Origin: a virus
Strand: one strand, 5' to 3'
Length of the DNA stretch: 64,000 nt
IMG/VR virus record: IMGVR_UViG_3300042556_001330
Location: 1-64,000 of that record
Shown here: piece after piece, positions 30,608-41,202 of the stretch
How positions within the stretch are numbered: the stretch's first letter is position 1
Layout of the letters: each line of letters starts with the position of its first letter
The notes under the pieces: model-generated
Database searches by the model: none
What the model saw: the letters and a program-made list of their open reading frames with translations, nothing else
What the model was told of the DNA's origin: nothing
Position numbers and translations under genes: made by a program

Positions 30608-33439
30608 ATGGCAAACTCAAGAAAAAGAATATCAGAATTACCTCCATTAAATGTTGCAACACTAGACACAACTTTTGTACTTGGTATTTCGGGTAGTACA
30701 ACATATAAAATTTCTATAAACAATTTAACATCTTCATTGGATGGTGCATTTGCAACCGATTTGGTAACTAATGCATTGAGTACATCATTGGATAGTAAAT
30801 TATCTACATCTTCATTTCAGTCGTTCAGTTCATCGGTTCATCAAAGAATATTAGATGCAACCAACGAACAATCTTTTAATGGATTGATTAGTGGTTCATC
30901 ACAATTGACAAGTTCATACGATGCAAGATATGTAATTAGTGGAAGTATTACTCAAACAACTTGGGATAATATTGCAAACAAACCATCTGGTATAGTCTCA
31001 CAATCTACGGATTTAAGTTCTTTGAATTCAAAAACAGGAAGTTATGCAACGACAGGTTCAAATGAATTTAATGGTAATCAAACTATAAATGGTATCATAC
31101 AAGGAACTGGTTCGTTATATTTAAAAGCCGATTCAAATGATAATAGACATTTTGAAATATATAATACATCTCCAACCGATGTACATATTAAATCTAATGG
31201 TGGATTAAGTTTTTTTGGTGATGATACTAACTACTTAAAAATTGATGATTCTGCCGGAGATGTTACCATAGCTGCATTTAGTGATATAATCCTAACTGCC
31301 GATGATGGTGGTGTTTATATAGGTTCATACGGAAGTGATAATGGAGTGATTACCAATGGTTATTTGAATACAATCATTGGAGATACTGATATAATCAATG
31401 GTGCTACGGGAAATTCTATTACTGACAATCTTAATAACATAATTAATAATAGAGGGATTGTAAGTTCATCTGCACAAATATCAGATTTAGGATTTGTAAC
31501 GGGTTCATACACTACTATAAACACATTTAATAGTTTAACACAATCTTTCAATTCAATATCTCAATCATTTACAACAATAAGTGGTAGTGTTGGAACAATT
31601 GATTTTAGTGGAATTAATGCAGTTACTGCATCTTATTTAACATTCACACAATCATATACAAACGATAGTTCATCTTTTAATAATAGAATAACAACTGAAA
31701 AAAATAGAATAGATGCAATTTTATCGGCATCAAATGCAAATGGTGATACCTTTGCAGAAGTTGTATCTTTGATAAATTCGGTAGATTTGACAAATGATAA
31801 TGCGTTTGCAACATTTTATACTGCAAGTAATAGTAGAATTACATCATTAGAAAATTCAACGGGTTCTTATTTAACAACATTAAATGGTGCAATAAGTTCT
31901 TCATCTCAATTAACATCATCATACGATGTAAGATATACATTAAGTGGTAGTGTTCAACCATTACCTTCAAATTTAGTAAGTTCATCTGCACAAATAACTG
32001 CATTTGGATTTATCAGTTCGTCAGCAACGATAAACACATCTTCATTTGCAACAACTGGTTCAAACTCATTTAACGGAAATCAAAATATTACGGGTTCGTT
32101 AGTAGTAAGTTCGGTAGCAGTTGTAGCAGGTGCATTAACTATACCATCGGCATCGGTAATATCTTTGACAAGTGGTAGTAGTATTTCAATAGATGCAAGT
32201 GGAGCAATCACAGGTTCATTGACTGGTTCTGTTTTTGGAATTGGTGATGTTGTAACATTTAGTGCATCACTTAATAGTAGAATTATTAGTGGTAGTGCAG
32301 TAGCAGGAACTATAAGTGGTTCATCACAATTGACAAGTTCATATGATGGTAGATATGTTCAAACGGGTTCATTCAATACATTTACTGCAAGTGTAAATAC
32401 ACTAAGTTCATCAGTAGATAGTAGATTTGATACATTGGAAGGAACTATCATAAGTGGAAGTCCAAATTATACACAAGTATTAGGAAATAAAAGAACCGGA
32501 ATTACAACAACTGGTTCAGTAATTATAAGTGGAAGTATTACTACAACAGGTAATCCTGTTCAAATTATGGTGACCGGTGATGCAAACCCAGTAAATGTTT
32601 CATCTTGGACTAGATTACAAATTTATAGAGATGAAACTGCAATTGGAAATATTGTTCAAGTTGAAAATAGTTCAAACTTAAATGTACCATATTGTGTAAA
32701 TGTAATAGATACGGCATCGGCTGGAACTTACACATATAGTATGAGAACTGTTAGTGGTATTTCAGGTCTTTTTGACTTTGGTGAATCAATGGGCCCTACT
32801 TTAACAATGGTAGAATTAAACACAAATACAAACTTACCATCTACGAATAATGTATTTACGGGTACAAATAGATTTAATGGACAAGTAACAATAGGTGGTG
32901 TTGGTGGTGATGAAGGTGGTGAACTACGATTAGTAACGGCACAAACTAATACTACTCTAACAGGAGGATATGTTTCGGCAGACATTTACCAAAACCGATT
33001 AAGATTTTTTGAAGGTGGTGGAAATAACAAAGGTGTATATGTTGATTTGAGTAAAACACCAGATGGTAATGCAGGTGAATTGATGTGGAAAGTAAGTGGG
33101 TTTGTAAACGCAGGAACATTCTTAACATTGGATAACTTAAAAGTATCAGTAACAACAGGTGGTACAAGAGGATTAAGTGTAGGTGCAGTATCAACAAATT
33201 TTACCGCTAACATATCGGGTTTGCTTGGATGGGCTGGAGGTGGTGGAGGTGCATCGGCAGTTAATATTGGATATGGAACTACGGGTTCTACATCGGCATT
33301 TGGTTGGAATTTTACAACCGAAGGTGATGGTTCGTACTATACAATATTAGATAAAACAAATAGTAGATTTTATCGTGTTACTCTAATGATAGGTGGTGGA
33401 TACAACAATAACTTCATTTCAATAGAAAGATTATTTTAA
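30608..33439 (+). CDS. Large fibre protein (943 aa)
   Basis: The protein begins ANSRKRISELPPLNVATLDT, an N-terminal region often seen on phage adhesins. It continues with Ser/Thr/Asn-rich fibrous segments containing the recurrent SGSSQLTSSYDxRY motif (about residues 97, 435, 575). Short heptad-like coiled-coil stretches (TINTFNSLTQSFNSISQSF) alternate with beta segments. Residues about 620-740 contain a C1q-like beta domain (NPVQIMVTGDANPVNVSSWT). The C-terminus (FISIERLF) ends a Gly-rich region, GLLGWAGGGGGASAVN. It is the first gene of a 25-kb adhesin locus. Trimeric fibre structure is inferred from composition. Confidence 0.78.
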   Translation: MANSRKRISELPPLNVATLDTTFVLGISGSTTYKISINNLTSSLDGAFATDLVTNALSTSLDSKLSTSSFQSFSSSVHQRILDATNEQSFNGLISGSSQLTSSYDARYVISGSITQTTWDNIANKPSGIVSQSTDLSSLNSKTGSYATTGSNEFNGNQTINGIIQGTGSLYLKADSNDNRHFEIYNTSPTDVHIKSNGGLSFFGDDTNYLKIDDSAGDVTIAAFSDIILTADDGGVYIGSYGSDNGVITNGYLNTIIGDTDIINGATGNSITDNLNNIINNRGIVSSSAQISDLGFVTGSYTTINTFNSLTQSFNSISQSFTTISGSVGTIDFSGINAVTASYLTFTQSYTNDSSSFNNRITTEKNRIDAILSASNANGDTFAEVVSLINSVDLTNDNAFATFYTASNSRITSLENSTGSYLTTLNGAISSSSQLTSSYDVRYTLSGSVQPLPSNLVSSSAQITAFGFISSSATINTSSFATTGSNSFNGNQNITGSLVVSSVAVVAGALTIPSASVISLTSGSSISIDASGAITGSLTGSVFGIGDVVTFSASLNSRIISGSAVAGTISGSSQLTSSYDGRYVQTGSFNTFTASVNTLSSSVDSRFDTLEGTIISGSPNYTQVLGNKRTGITTTGSVIISGSITTTGNPVQIMVTGDANPVNVSSWTRLQIYRDETAIGNIVQVENSSNLNVPYCVNVIDTASAGTYTYSMRTVSGISGLFDFGESMGPTLTMVELNTNTNLPSTNNVFTGTNRFNGQVTIGGVGGDEGGELRLVTAQTNTTLTGGYVSADIYQNRLRFFEGGGNNKGVYVDLSKTPDGNAGELMWKVSGFVNAGTFLTLDNLKVSVTTGGTRGLSVGAVSTNFTANISGLLGWAGGGGGASAVNIGYGTTGSTSAFGWNFTTEGDGSYYTILDKTNSRFYRVTLMIGGGYNNNFISIERLF

Positions 33440-33440
33440 T

Positions 33441-34115
33441 ATGCCAATCTCATTTTCAAAAGGATTTAGTATATTGCCTACCATAATAACCAATGGATTA
33501 TTACTTCAATTAGATGCAAATAATTCAACAAGTTATCCTGGTAGTGGAACAACGGTTTTTGATTTAACCAATTCGTATAATCATACATTGACTGGTGCTA
33601 CATTTAGCACATTGAATGGAATAAAATGTTTTGATTGCACATCAGGAAATAATAGAGTTGTTGTAAATGGAACAGGCCCAACTTTACCAACAACAGGATA
33701 CACCTATGTAACTTGGGCAAGATTGATAAATAATAATTCCGGATATAGAACATTACTTTATACAAACTCACCTAAATACACACCAATTACTATTCCTAAT
33801 GGAACAAACACATTAGGATATTGGGATAGTGCATTTAGAAGTTCAACATTTGACCTTACATCTTTTGTCGGGGTTTGGACTCAATATGCGGTAGTTGGAG
33901 ATAGTGTATCTCAAACATTCTACATAAATGGTTCACAAGCAGGAAATACAATTGCTTTCGGTTCAGGTGGAAGAACACATTGGGGGTGGGGTAATAATGA
34001 TACCGCCGGTCAACCTTTTGGGCATGTTGCAAATCTTTATTTGTATAATAGAAAATTATCGATTGCAGAAATAACACAAAATTATAATGCAATAAAACCG
34101 ACTTACGGATTATAA
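33441..34115 (+). CDS. LamG/concanavalin-like lectin-domain protein
   Basis: The 224-residue protein is essentially one LamG-like jelly roll. It starts with a short leader (MPISFSKGFSILPTIITNG), then LLLQLDANNSTSYPGSG, WTQYAVVGDSVSQTFYINGS and a terminal VANLYLYNRKLSIAEITQNY. This is the pattern of carbohydrate-binding LamG-3-type domains. Four more copies occur downstream (44785, 45509, 46213 and the C-terminus of the Hint protein at 54554). It would sit on or beside the fibre encoded one base upstream and bind host surface glycan. Confidence 0.8.
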   Translation: MPISFSKGFSILPTIITNGLLLQLDANNSTSYPGSGTTVFDLTNSYNHTLTGATFSTLNGIKCFDCTSGNNRVVVNGTGPTLPTTGYTYVTWARLINNNSGYRTLLYTNSPKYTPITIPNGTNTLGYWDSAFRSSTFDLTSFVGVWTQYAVVGDSVSQTFYINGSQAGNTIAFGSGGRTHWGWGNNDTAGQPFGHVANLYLYNRKLSIAEITQNYNAIKPTYGL

Positions 34116-34123
34116 GAATATAA

Positions 34124-34133
34124 GATATTTATA
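34124..34133 (+). promoter_or_regulatory. Late-promoter-like element GATATTTATA
   Basis: GATATTTATA lies 4 bases before the ATG at 34138, so close that a transcript from it would be almost leaderless. It parallels the site at 5013-5022. Confidence 0.5.
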
Positions 34134-34137
34134 GGAT

Positions 34138-34611
34138 ATGGCAAGTTTAATAAGATTAAAACAAATAGAGAGTGGTTCAGCACTTCAAACATCGGCTGAA
34201 ATTGGTACTGATTTTTCACAATCGGTAATTGATATCATACAAGATAATGTAGCGGCTACTTTACCTGATGGAGTTGTATCGGGTTCATCTCAAATATTTA
34301 TTACGGGGACAATTGGATATAATGATATAGCAACGGATTTAGAAGTAGCAGTTATAAGTTCATCTTTATCTGCATCACAGGTTTTAATATCTTCATCAAT
34401 AAGTTCTTCAATTGCAGCAACATTGAGTGGAAGTGTATTATCAGTAACGGCATTAAGTCAGTCGGTGAGTGCAAGTTTACGAGTTATAACTACATCTTAT
34501 ACAACAACTGCATCTTTCCATTCTTACACCGCATCTTTAGGAGATACATTTGCAACCGACATAGAAGTTTATCTTACTGCATCAAATATTATTGACCAGG
34601 GTGAGTTTTAA
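34138..34611 (+). CDS. Small fibre-associated protein with conserved C-terminal tail
   Basis: The 157-residue protein starts MASLIRLKQIESGSALQTSA, contains LPDGVVSGSSQIFITGTIG and a Ser-rich heptad segment, and ends TASNIIDQGEF. The terminal D-x-G-E-F is shared with the proteins at 36733 (LDAGEF) and 41231 (PDAGQF). Each of these small genes directly precedes a large fibre gene with a GEL-type N-terminus. A connector or trimerisation role for the partner fibre is plausible. No enzymatic motif is seen. Confidence 0.7.
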   Translation: MASLIRLKQIESGSALQTSAEIGTDFSQSVIDIIQDNVAATLPDGVVSGSSQIFITGTIGYNDIATDLEVAVISSSLSASQVLISSSISSSIAATLSGSVLSVTALSQSVSASLRVITTSYTTTASFHSYTASLGDTFATDIEVYLTASNIIDQGEF

Positions 34612-34620
34612 TTAAAAATT

Positions 34621-34630
34621 TATATTTATA
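34621..34630 (+). promoter_or_regulatory. Late-promoter-like element TATATTTATA
   Basis: TATATTTATA lies 9 bases after the preceding stop and 29 bases before the ATG at 34660. Confidence 0.55.
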
Positions 34631-34659
34631 CATAATAAAGTAAATTAAGAATAGTATAG

Positions 34660-36717
34660 ATGGCTCAATTAATACAACATAAAAGGGGTGCCTTAGAAAG
34701 ATTATCCAATATTACAGGTTCCCTGAAAAAGGGTGAAATCTTAATTGTAACCGGTTCATCTAATATTACATCTTCAAATGGTTCATCTATTGTATTTGCA
34801 GCAACTGAAAGTGGTTCTGTTCAAGCTACTAATAGATTTATAATAGGTAGTTCGGCACCAAATGAATTTCCAACATCGACTTATGGTGGTTTAGTAAACG
34901 GAGTTCCTTATTACGATAGTGGTAGTGGAACTTTATATTTGTTAGGAAATGATGGTAATACCCCAATCAACTTAACAGGTAACATTAGTACATTTAGTGC
35001 ATCGGTGGCAACATCATTTTCGGCGAGTCAAGCTTCTCAAAATTTATTAAGTGCAAGTGTTGCGAGTGTAACTGGTGATTTTAGTTCTTCGGTAGCAACT
35101 TCATTTAGTGCAAGTCAAGCTTCTCAAACGGCATTAAGTTCATCTATAAGTCAAACTATTGGTTCTTTAAGTTCTTCTATTTCACAATCAATTATTGATG
35201 TAGTAAGTGCATCATTGAGTAGTTCTTTATCTGTGATAGCAACCGATATTGAAATATCAGTAATAAGTTCATCTCTGTCCGCATCACAAGAATTAATATC
35301 TTCTTCTATAAGTGCATCAATTGCATCAACTTTAAGTGGAAGTGTGGCATCAATAAGTAGTTTGAGTTCATCAGTAGCAACATCAATTAGTGCAAGTAAT
35401 GCAAGTATAACAACATTAAGTTCTTCTATTTCACAATCTATTGTTGACATAGTAAGTGCATCATTGAGTAGTTCTTTATCAGTTATTGCAACCGATTTTG
35501 AAGTAGCAATAGTTAGTGCATCATTATCTTCATCACAAGAATTAATATCTTCTTCTATAAGTGCATCAATTGCATCAACTTTAAGTGGAAGTGTTGCATC
35601 AATTACAAGTTTAAGTTCATCGGTATCAGCTTCATTGGCAAGTTTGAGTGCAAGTAGTGGATTTATACAATATGTAACAAATAGTGTTCAAAATCTAACA
35701 GGAATAGAAGTTGCAGATTATAGTTCGGATGTTGCAGTAACTTTTGTGAATGGAACATTAAAATTTATATTTGGAACACCTGCAACACCAACATCGGTAG
35801 CGGCATCTATAACTGGATTTGTATCTGACAGATTTAATAATGTAACAGACAACTATACAGTTAATGCAAGTTGGAACAATCAGGGGTATACATTGGTAAG
35901 TGCATCACTTTATGAGGGAAGTGCATTATTAACACAAGTTGGTAGTGGAACAACTTTAACATATAATACAACAACATCGGGTTCTCATACATATAGATTA
36001 GAATACACAGCTAGTTCTCCATTGGATAATAGTTTATATAAAACATCAACTACAACAACGGGAACAGTTTCTAAAACTAACCCAGCGTCACCAACATTAA
36101 CACCAACTGCAACAATTCAATTAGGAGTTGGTTCTAATCAAATTGAACAAGGTGCAACGGGTAGTATTTCTTTTGTATCATCTTCTGCAAATCCTTCTAA
36201 TGGTTGGAATTTGACAAGTGTGACAACAAACGTTGCAACCCCATATTTTGTAACGGGTTCGGCAACAGGTTCTACTTCAATTAGTATAACTGCAACTGCA
36301 AACTACGCGTCTCCTACTGGTGAGAATATTCCTGATACTACAACAACATCAACTACAACTACTACATATACTAAGATTAGAAGTTTAAGACATGGAGCAA
36401 GTTCGGCAACATCATTCACTGCCGGAGAATTGGAAAATATTAGTATATGGGATACAACATTGGGTGGAACAATAGGAACGATTGTAAAAGGAACAACAAC
36501 TGCAAGTGGACAAAGTGTAACAATTAGTTGGACTGGTGATAAATTCCATTATATTGTATTTGATTCGGCAAGAGCAAACTTAACAAACATCACAACAAGT
36601 GGATTTGGAGTATTGGGTCAATTTACATTAAGTACGGTTGGACAATATAAAGTTTACAAATCAAACACACTACAAGCGGGTGGTGCTGGAAGTAGTATAA
36701 CATATACATTAACATAA
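34660..36717 (+). CDS. Tail fibre protein with GEL-type N-terminal domain (685 aa)
   Basis: Residues 1-105 (AQLIQHKRGALERLSNITGS, then LKKGEILIVTGSSNIT) form an N-terminal domain nearly duplicated in the fibre at 37210. They are related to the 'GELAxNTxDGK' adhesin domains at 41231 and 41908. Residues about 108-335 are a Ser/Ala/Val-rich heptad array built from units like SSVATSFSASQAS and SSSISQSI, probably a trimeric coiled coil. The C-terminal 340 residues are Ig/fibronectin-like beta domains rich in Thr (VTDNYTVNASWNNQGYTLVS). This is an adhesin shaft plus tip. Confidence 0.78.
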   Translation: MAQLIQHKRGALERLSNITGSLKKGEILIVTGSSNITSSNGSSIVFAATESGSVQATNRFIIGSSAPNEFPTSTYGGLVNGVPYYDSGSGTLYLLGNDGNTPINLTGNISTFSASVATSFSASQASQNLLSASVASVTGDFSSSVATSFSASQASQTALSSSISQTIGSLSSSISQSIIDVVSASLSSSLSVIATDIEISVISSSLSASQELISSSISASIASTLSGSVASISSLSSSVATSISASNASITTLSSSISQSIVDIVSASLSSSLSVIATDFEVAIVSASLSSSQELISSSISASIASTLSGSVASITSLSSSVSASLASLSASSGFIQYVTNSVQNLTGIEVADYSSDVAVTFVNGTLKFIFGTPATPTSVAASITGFVSDRFNNVTDNYTVNASWNNQGYTLVSASLYEGSALLTQVGSGTTLTYNTTTSGSHTYRLEYTASSPLDNSLYKTSTTTTGTVSKTNPASPTLTPTATIQLGVGSNQIEQGATGSISFVSSSANPSNGWNLTSVTTNVATPYFVTGSATGSTSISITATANYASPTGENIPDTTTTSTTTTTYTKIRSLRHGASSATSFTAGELENISIWDTTLGGTIGTIVKGTTTASGQSVTISWTGDKFHYIVFDSARANLTNITTSGFGVLGQFTLSTVGQYKVYKSNTLQAGGAGSSITYTLT

Positions 36718-36732
36718 ATAGAAGGATAAGAA

Positions 36733-37113
36733 ATGGCAATTATATTACCTGGTGGATTTAACATAACAAACAATGAACCTGTTGATGCTAGAATGAGTTT
36801 AGCAGACCAGTCAGCACGTTATGCATTATCATCGGCTAATGTATATGAGGGATTACAAGTTTATCAAAGAGATAATAATACAATTTGGGTATTAACTGAT
36901 ACTACAAATGTTGGAAATTCAAATGGTTGGACACAATTGGTAATAGGTAGTTTAGAAGGAAACTTACCAAGTGGTGTTATAAGTAGTTCTCAACAAGTAA
37001 TTGATATTATATTAAATAACTTTACTCAGTTTACACAATCAATTGATAACACATTTGCAACCGACCAGGAGTTGTATGTTACATCTTCGAATTTGGATGC
37101 AGGAGAATTTTAA
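36733..37113 (+). CDS. Small fibre-associated protein (126 aa)
   Basis: The N-terminal half (MAIILPGGFNITNNEPVDAR, then NVYEGLQVYQRDNNTIWVLT) is a compact beta domain of a kind common in phage structural proteins. The C-terminal half (VISSSQQVIDIILNN, TFATDQELYVTSSN) ends LDAGEF, the tail shared with the products at 34138 and 41231. The gene has a strong AAGGA six bases before the ATG, one of only three clear Shine-Dalgarno-like sites in the window. It precedes the 1330-residue fibre. A connector role is inferred. Confidence 0.72.
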   Translation: MAIILPGGFNITNNEPVDARMSLADQSARYALSSANVYEGLQVYQRDNNTIWVLTDTTNVGNSNGWTQLVIGSLEGNLPSGVISSSQQVIDIILNNFTQFTQSIDNTFATDQELYVTSSNLDAGEF

Positions 37114-37163
37114 TATAATAATAAAAAATATATAGAACAAAATCGGGATTAGATAGTAAAACT

Positions 37164-37173
37164 AATATTTATT
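37164..37173 (+). promoter_or_regulatory. Late-promoter-like element AATATTTATT
   Basis: AATATTTATT lies in the 96-base gap between the small protein at 36733 and the fibre, 36 bases before the ATG at 37210. Confidence 0.5.
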
Positions 37174-37209
37174 ACCGAATAACCTTAATTAAGAGAATAA
37201 CATTACAAT

Positions 37210-40200
37210 ATGGCACAAATCATTAGACACAGACGTGGTAGTTTAGAAGCCCTTTCGGCAGCAACCTCATCGTTTCAAAAAGGTGAATTAATAATCGTAT
37301 CGGGTTCGTCAAACATTACCTCAACCAATGGTTCAGGTATGGTGTTTGCAGCTGTAGAAAGCGGTTCAATACAAGCAGTAAATAGATTTTTAGTAGGAAC
37401 AAATGCACCAAATGTATTTAGTTCTTCTGCTTATAATGGGTTAGTTAAAGGTGTTCCTTACTATGCAAGTGGTAGTTCAACTTTATACTTACTTGGTTCT
37501 GACAAAAATGATATTCCAGATTTAACGGGTAACATTACTAACTTTAGTTCATCAGTTGTAACTTCATTCTCGGCAAGTAATGCAAGTATAACAGCATTAT
37601 CTGCTTCGGTTGCATCGGTAACTGGTGATTTTAGTTCTTCAGTAGCAACGTCATTCTCTGCAAGTAATGCAAGTTTAGTTGCTTTATCTGCTTCAGTTGC
37701 ATCGGTAACAGGTGATTTCAGTGCTTCAGTTGCAACTTCATTCTCAGCAAGTTCTGCAAGTTTAACTGCATTATCTGCATCAGTTGCATCAGTAACAGGA
37801 GACTTCAGTGCTTCAGTTGCTCAAACATTTACAACTCAAAGCCAAAGAATTTCTTCATTAGAATCATTTAGTGGTTCACAATTAACTCAAAATAGTGATT
37901 TAGCAACTATTACAGGTTCTTTAATTAGTTCTGCATCAACTGCAAAATCTACAAATGATACACAAGATGGTAGATTAACTAATATTGAATCATTTAGTGC
38001 AAGTGTAAACACATCAGTTTCTAACTTAAATTCAACAACTGCAAGTTTAAATACTTCAGTTGCAAATATAAACTCATTCACATCTTCTCAATTAACTCAA
38101 AATAGTGATTTAGCAACTATTACAGGTTCTTTGATTAGTTCTGCATCTGCAGCAAAAACTACAAATGACTCACAAGATGTTTCAATAACAAACTTAAACT
38201 CATTCAGTTCTTCTGTTAATACAAAGATGACTGAAATTGGTGTTGTAAGTGGAAGCTTGATTTCATCAGCATCGTCTGCAGCAATCGCAATTGCAAATTT
38301 AAATGCAAATAGTGGTTCTTACGCATTATTAAGTGGTTCAAATGTATTCTATGGTAACCAAATAATCACTGGTTCTGTTTATGTAGCATATGACTTAATA
38401 GTACAAGGTTCATCTTCATTACAATACATTACTGCAAGTCAAGTTGATTTAGGAACAAATACAATTATCCTTAATAACGACTCCCCTGCGGTTAGATTTG
38501 GTGGTATATCAGTAGTAGATAGTGGTAGTAATGCAGGAGCAAGTGGTTCATTATTCTGGGATTCATTAAATAATAACTGGATTTACCAACACCCATCAGG
38601 TGGTGCTGAATCTGGAATGACAGCTATATTGATATCTGGTCCTAAAAATAGTGGTTCAATGGGTGATGAAGCTCATATCACTCCAGGTAAAATTATGGTT
38701 GCAGTTGGTGATGACCACATTGGTGATTCAATCATTACACAAGCAACTGATAATAGTAAAATTTCAGTAGCGGGTGACATAATCGTAACTGGTTCAGTAA
38801 ACGCAACTTCGTTTAATGGTACAATTAACTCAACAAATGGTGTAGTTAGTGGTTCATCTCAAATAACAATTTCTGACACAACTGGATATACAGACTTTAG
38901 TGGTTCAATATCAGCATCATTTGCATCAGTAATTGCAAACGTAGGTAGTGGTGTAGGAGTTTCAATAACAAACTTAAACTCATTCAGTGCTTCTACATTA
39001 ACTAGATTATCTAATATAGAATCATTTAGTTCTTCTGTTGAAAGTAAATTAACTGAAATAGGTGTAGTAAGTGGTTCATTGATAGCTTCAGCATCAACCG
39101 CTAAGACTACAAACGATACACAAGATGGTAGATTAACAAATTTAGAAGCAACTTCTGCAAGTGTTAACACTTCAGTAAGTAATTTAAATTTAACAACTGC
39201 AAGTTTAAACACTTCAGTAACAGCATTAAATACTTCATCTGCATCTCAACAAGTATCATTAGATAATTTAAATACATTTAGTGGTTCTACATTGGGTAGA
39301 TTAACTAATTTGGAATCAACTTCTGCAAGTGTAAATACTTCTGTATCGGCTTTAAATAGTTCATCTGCTTCTCAACAAATTAGCATTGACGCTTTAAATA
39401 CGGTAAGTGGTTCAAATTTAGGTAGATTATCTAATTTAGAAAGTACATCTGCAAGTGTTAATATCTCTATAACTAATATAAACTCATTCACATCTTCGGT
39501 TGATACTAAGATGACTGAAATAGGGGTAGTTAGTGGTTCATTATTTGCATCTGCATCAACTGCAAAATCTACAAATGATACACAAGATGGTAGATTAACA
39601 AACTTAGAATCTAAATCTGCAAGTGTTGATACATCAATAACTAATATAAACTCATTCACATCTTCAGTTGATACAAAAATGACTGAGATTGGAAGTGTTA
39701 CAGGTTCATTGATTTCTTCAGCATCAGCAGCAAGTATTTCAATAGCAGCTTTAAACTCATATACTTCTTCAAATACATCTACAAACGCATTAAATGCATT
39801 TACTGCATCTGCAAATGAAAGATTTACAGAAATTGGTATAGTTAGTGGAAGTTTAATATCTTCAGCATCAGCTGCTAAATCTACAAATGATACACAAGAT
39901 GGTAGATTAACAAACTTAGAAAGTACTTCTGCAAGTGTTAATACATCTATTTCTAACTTAAACTCATTCAGTTCTTCTCAATTAACTCAAAATTCAACAT
40001 TAGCAACTTATACAGGTTCAGTTGAAACAAGATTGACTGAGATTGGTGTTGTTAGTGGAAGTTTAATAGCTTCGGCATCAACTGCAAAAACAACAAATGA
40101 TACACAAGATGGTAGATTAACAAACTTAGAAGCAACAACTGCAAGTTTAAACATTTCAGTTACAAATATCAATTCGTTTACATCATCTGCAACTGGTAGA

Positions 40201-41202
40201 TTATCTAACTTAGAATCTACATCCGCAAGTGTAAATACTTCAATATCCGCATTAAATAGTTCATCTGCATCTCAACAAGTTAGCATCGATGAGTTGAATA
40301 CATTTAGTGGTTCTACATTGGGTAGATTATCACAATTAGAAACTGCAAGTGGAAGTGCAAAGGTTGCAATTGGTGAATTGAATAATTTTACATCTTCATT
40401 CAACCAGGCAATTATTTTAAGTGGTCAGAATGTTGAAATACAAGGTGATTTTACCGTAAGAGGTACATCAACTATCGTAGATTCTACAACGATTCAATTA
40501 GGTGATAATATTATAGAATTAAATGGCACAGGAGCAGCAAATGGTGGTTTGATTGTTAAAGACCCAACTGCACCTTCAACATTATCTGGTTCTTTATTGT
40601 GGGATACTACAAATGATTATTGGAAAGCTGGTACATTTGGAAACGAATCTAAAGTATTGGTAGCAGGTGGTGATAGTGTAGTAAGTGGTTCATCTCAAAT
40701 TACAATTTCGGATACTACTGGATTTAGTACATTTAGTGGTTCAATTGCAACTTCATTCTCTGCAAGTGCAGCAAGTGTAACATCATTATCTGCGAGTGTA
40801 GCGAGTGTAACTGGAGACTTCAGTTCATCAGTAGCAACTTCATTCTCACAATCAGCATATAACTTAAATCAATTATCTGCAAGTGTGGCAAGTGTAACTG
40901 GAGACTTTAGTTCATCGGTAGCAACTTCGTTCTCCGCAAGTGCAGCAAGTGTAACATTATTAAGTTCATCTTTCTCAGCATCACAAGCAGTACAAGATGG
41001 TAGATTGGGATTATTGGAAATATCAACTGGAAGTTTAAATTCATTTACTTCTTCAATTGATACTACAATCAAAACTAAATTAGACGCTGAAACCGTTGTA
41101 AGTGGTTCATCTCAAATTGACATAACTGCAACTACCGGATTTACAACATTTAGTTCATCAATTGAGACAAGAATATCAATAATAGACGGAGGAACATATT
41201 AA
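37210..41202 (+). CDS. Very long coiled-coil tail fibre (1330 aa)
   Basis: Residues 1-110 (AQIIRHRRGSLEALSAATSS, GELIIVSGSSNITS) are paralogous to the N-terminus of the fibre at 34660. Most of the rest is a repetitive shaft of imperfect 14- to 56-residue units. Examples are NDTQDGRLTNLESTSASVN and MTEIGVVSGSLISSAS, repeated at least five times with heptad spacing typical of trimeric coiled coils. Two beta modules interrupt it: LIVQGSSSLQYITASQVDLG (about 400) and DFTVRGTSTIVDSTTIQLG (about 1080). Related modules occur in the fibres at 41908, 47030 and 51766. The C-terminus ends IIDGGTY, like the D-x-G tails of the small proteins. Confidence 0.82.
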   Translation: MAQIIRHRRGSLEALSAATSSFQKGELIIVSGSSNITSTNGSGMVFAAVESGSIQAVNRFLVGTNAPNVFSSSAYNGLVKGVPYYASGSSTLYLLGSDKNDIPDLTGNITNFSSSVVTSFSASNASITALSASVASVTGDFSSSVATSFSASNASLVALSASVASVTGDFSASVATSFSASSASLTALSASVASVTGDFSASVAQTFTTQSQRISSLESFSGSQLTQNSDLATITGSLISSASTAKSTNDTQDGRLTNIESFSASVNTSVSNLNSTTASLNTSVANINSFTSSQLTQNSDLATITGSLISSASAAKTTNDSQDVSITNLNSFSSSVNTKMTEIGVVSGSLISSASSAAIAIANLNANSGSYALLSGSNVFYGNQIITGSVYVAYDLIVQGSSSLQYITASQVDLGTNTIILNNDSPAVRFGGISVVDSGSNAGASGSLFWDSLNNNWIYQHPSGGAESGMTAILISGPKNSGSMGDEAHITPGKIMVAVGDDHIGDSIITQATDNSKISVAGDIIVTGSVNATSFNGTINSTNGVVSGSSQITISDTTGYTDFSGSISASFASVIANVGSGVGVSITNLNSFSASTLTRLSNIESFSSSVESKLTEIGVVSGSLIASASTAKTTNDTQDGRLTNLEATSASVNTSVSNLNLTTASLNTSVTALNTSSASQQVSLDNLNTFSGSTLGRLTNLESTSASVNTSVSALNSSSASQQISIDALNTVSGSNLGRLSNLESTSASVNISITNINSFTSSVDTKMTEIGVVSGSLFASASTAKSTNDTQDGRLTNLESKSASVDTSITNINSFTSSVDTKMTEIGSVTGSLISSASAASISIAALNSYTSSNTSTNALNAFTASANERFTEIGIVSGSLISSASAAKSTNDTQDGRLTNLESTSASVNTSISNLNSFSSSQLTQNSTLATYTGSVETRLTEIGVVSGSLIASASTAKTTNDTQDGRLTNLEATTASLNISVTNINSFTSSATGRLSNLESTSASVNTSISALNSSSASQQVSIDELNTFSGSTLGRLSQLETASGSAKVAIGELNNFTSSFNQAIILSGQNVEIQGDFTVRGTSTIVDSTTIQLGDNIIELNGTGAANGGLIVKDPTAPSTLSGSLLWDTTNDYWKAGTFGNESKVLVAGGDSVVSGSSQITISDTTGFSTFSGSIATSFSASAASVTSLSASVASVTGDFSSSVATSFSQSAYNLNQLSASVASVTGDFSSSVATSFSASAASVTLLSSSFSASQAVQDGRLGLLEISTGSLNSFTSSIDTTIKTKLDAETVVSGSSQIDITATTGFTTFSSSIETRISIIDGGTY

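Noticed and set aside
38859-39659. Minus-strand frames rich in Leu, Val, Asn and Glu within the 1330-residue fibre
   Set aside because: They are the antisense of the Ser/Ala/Asn repeat shaft; the repetitive composition keeps the reverse frame open.
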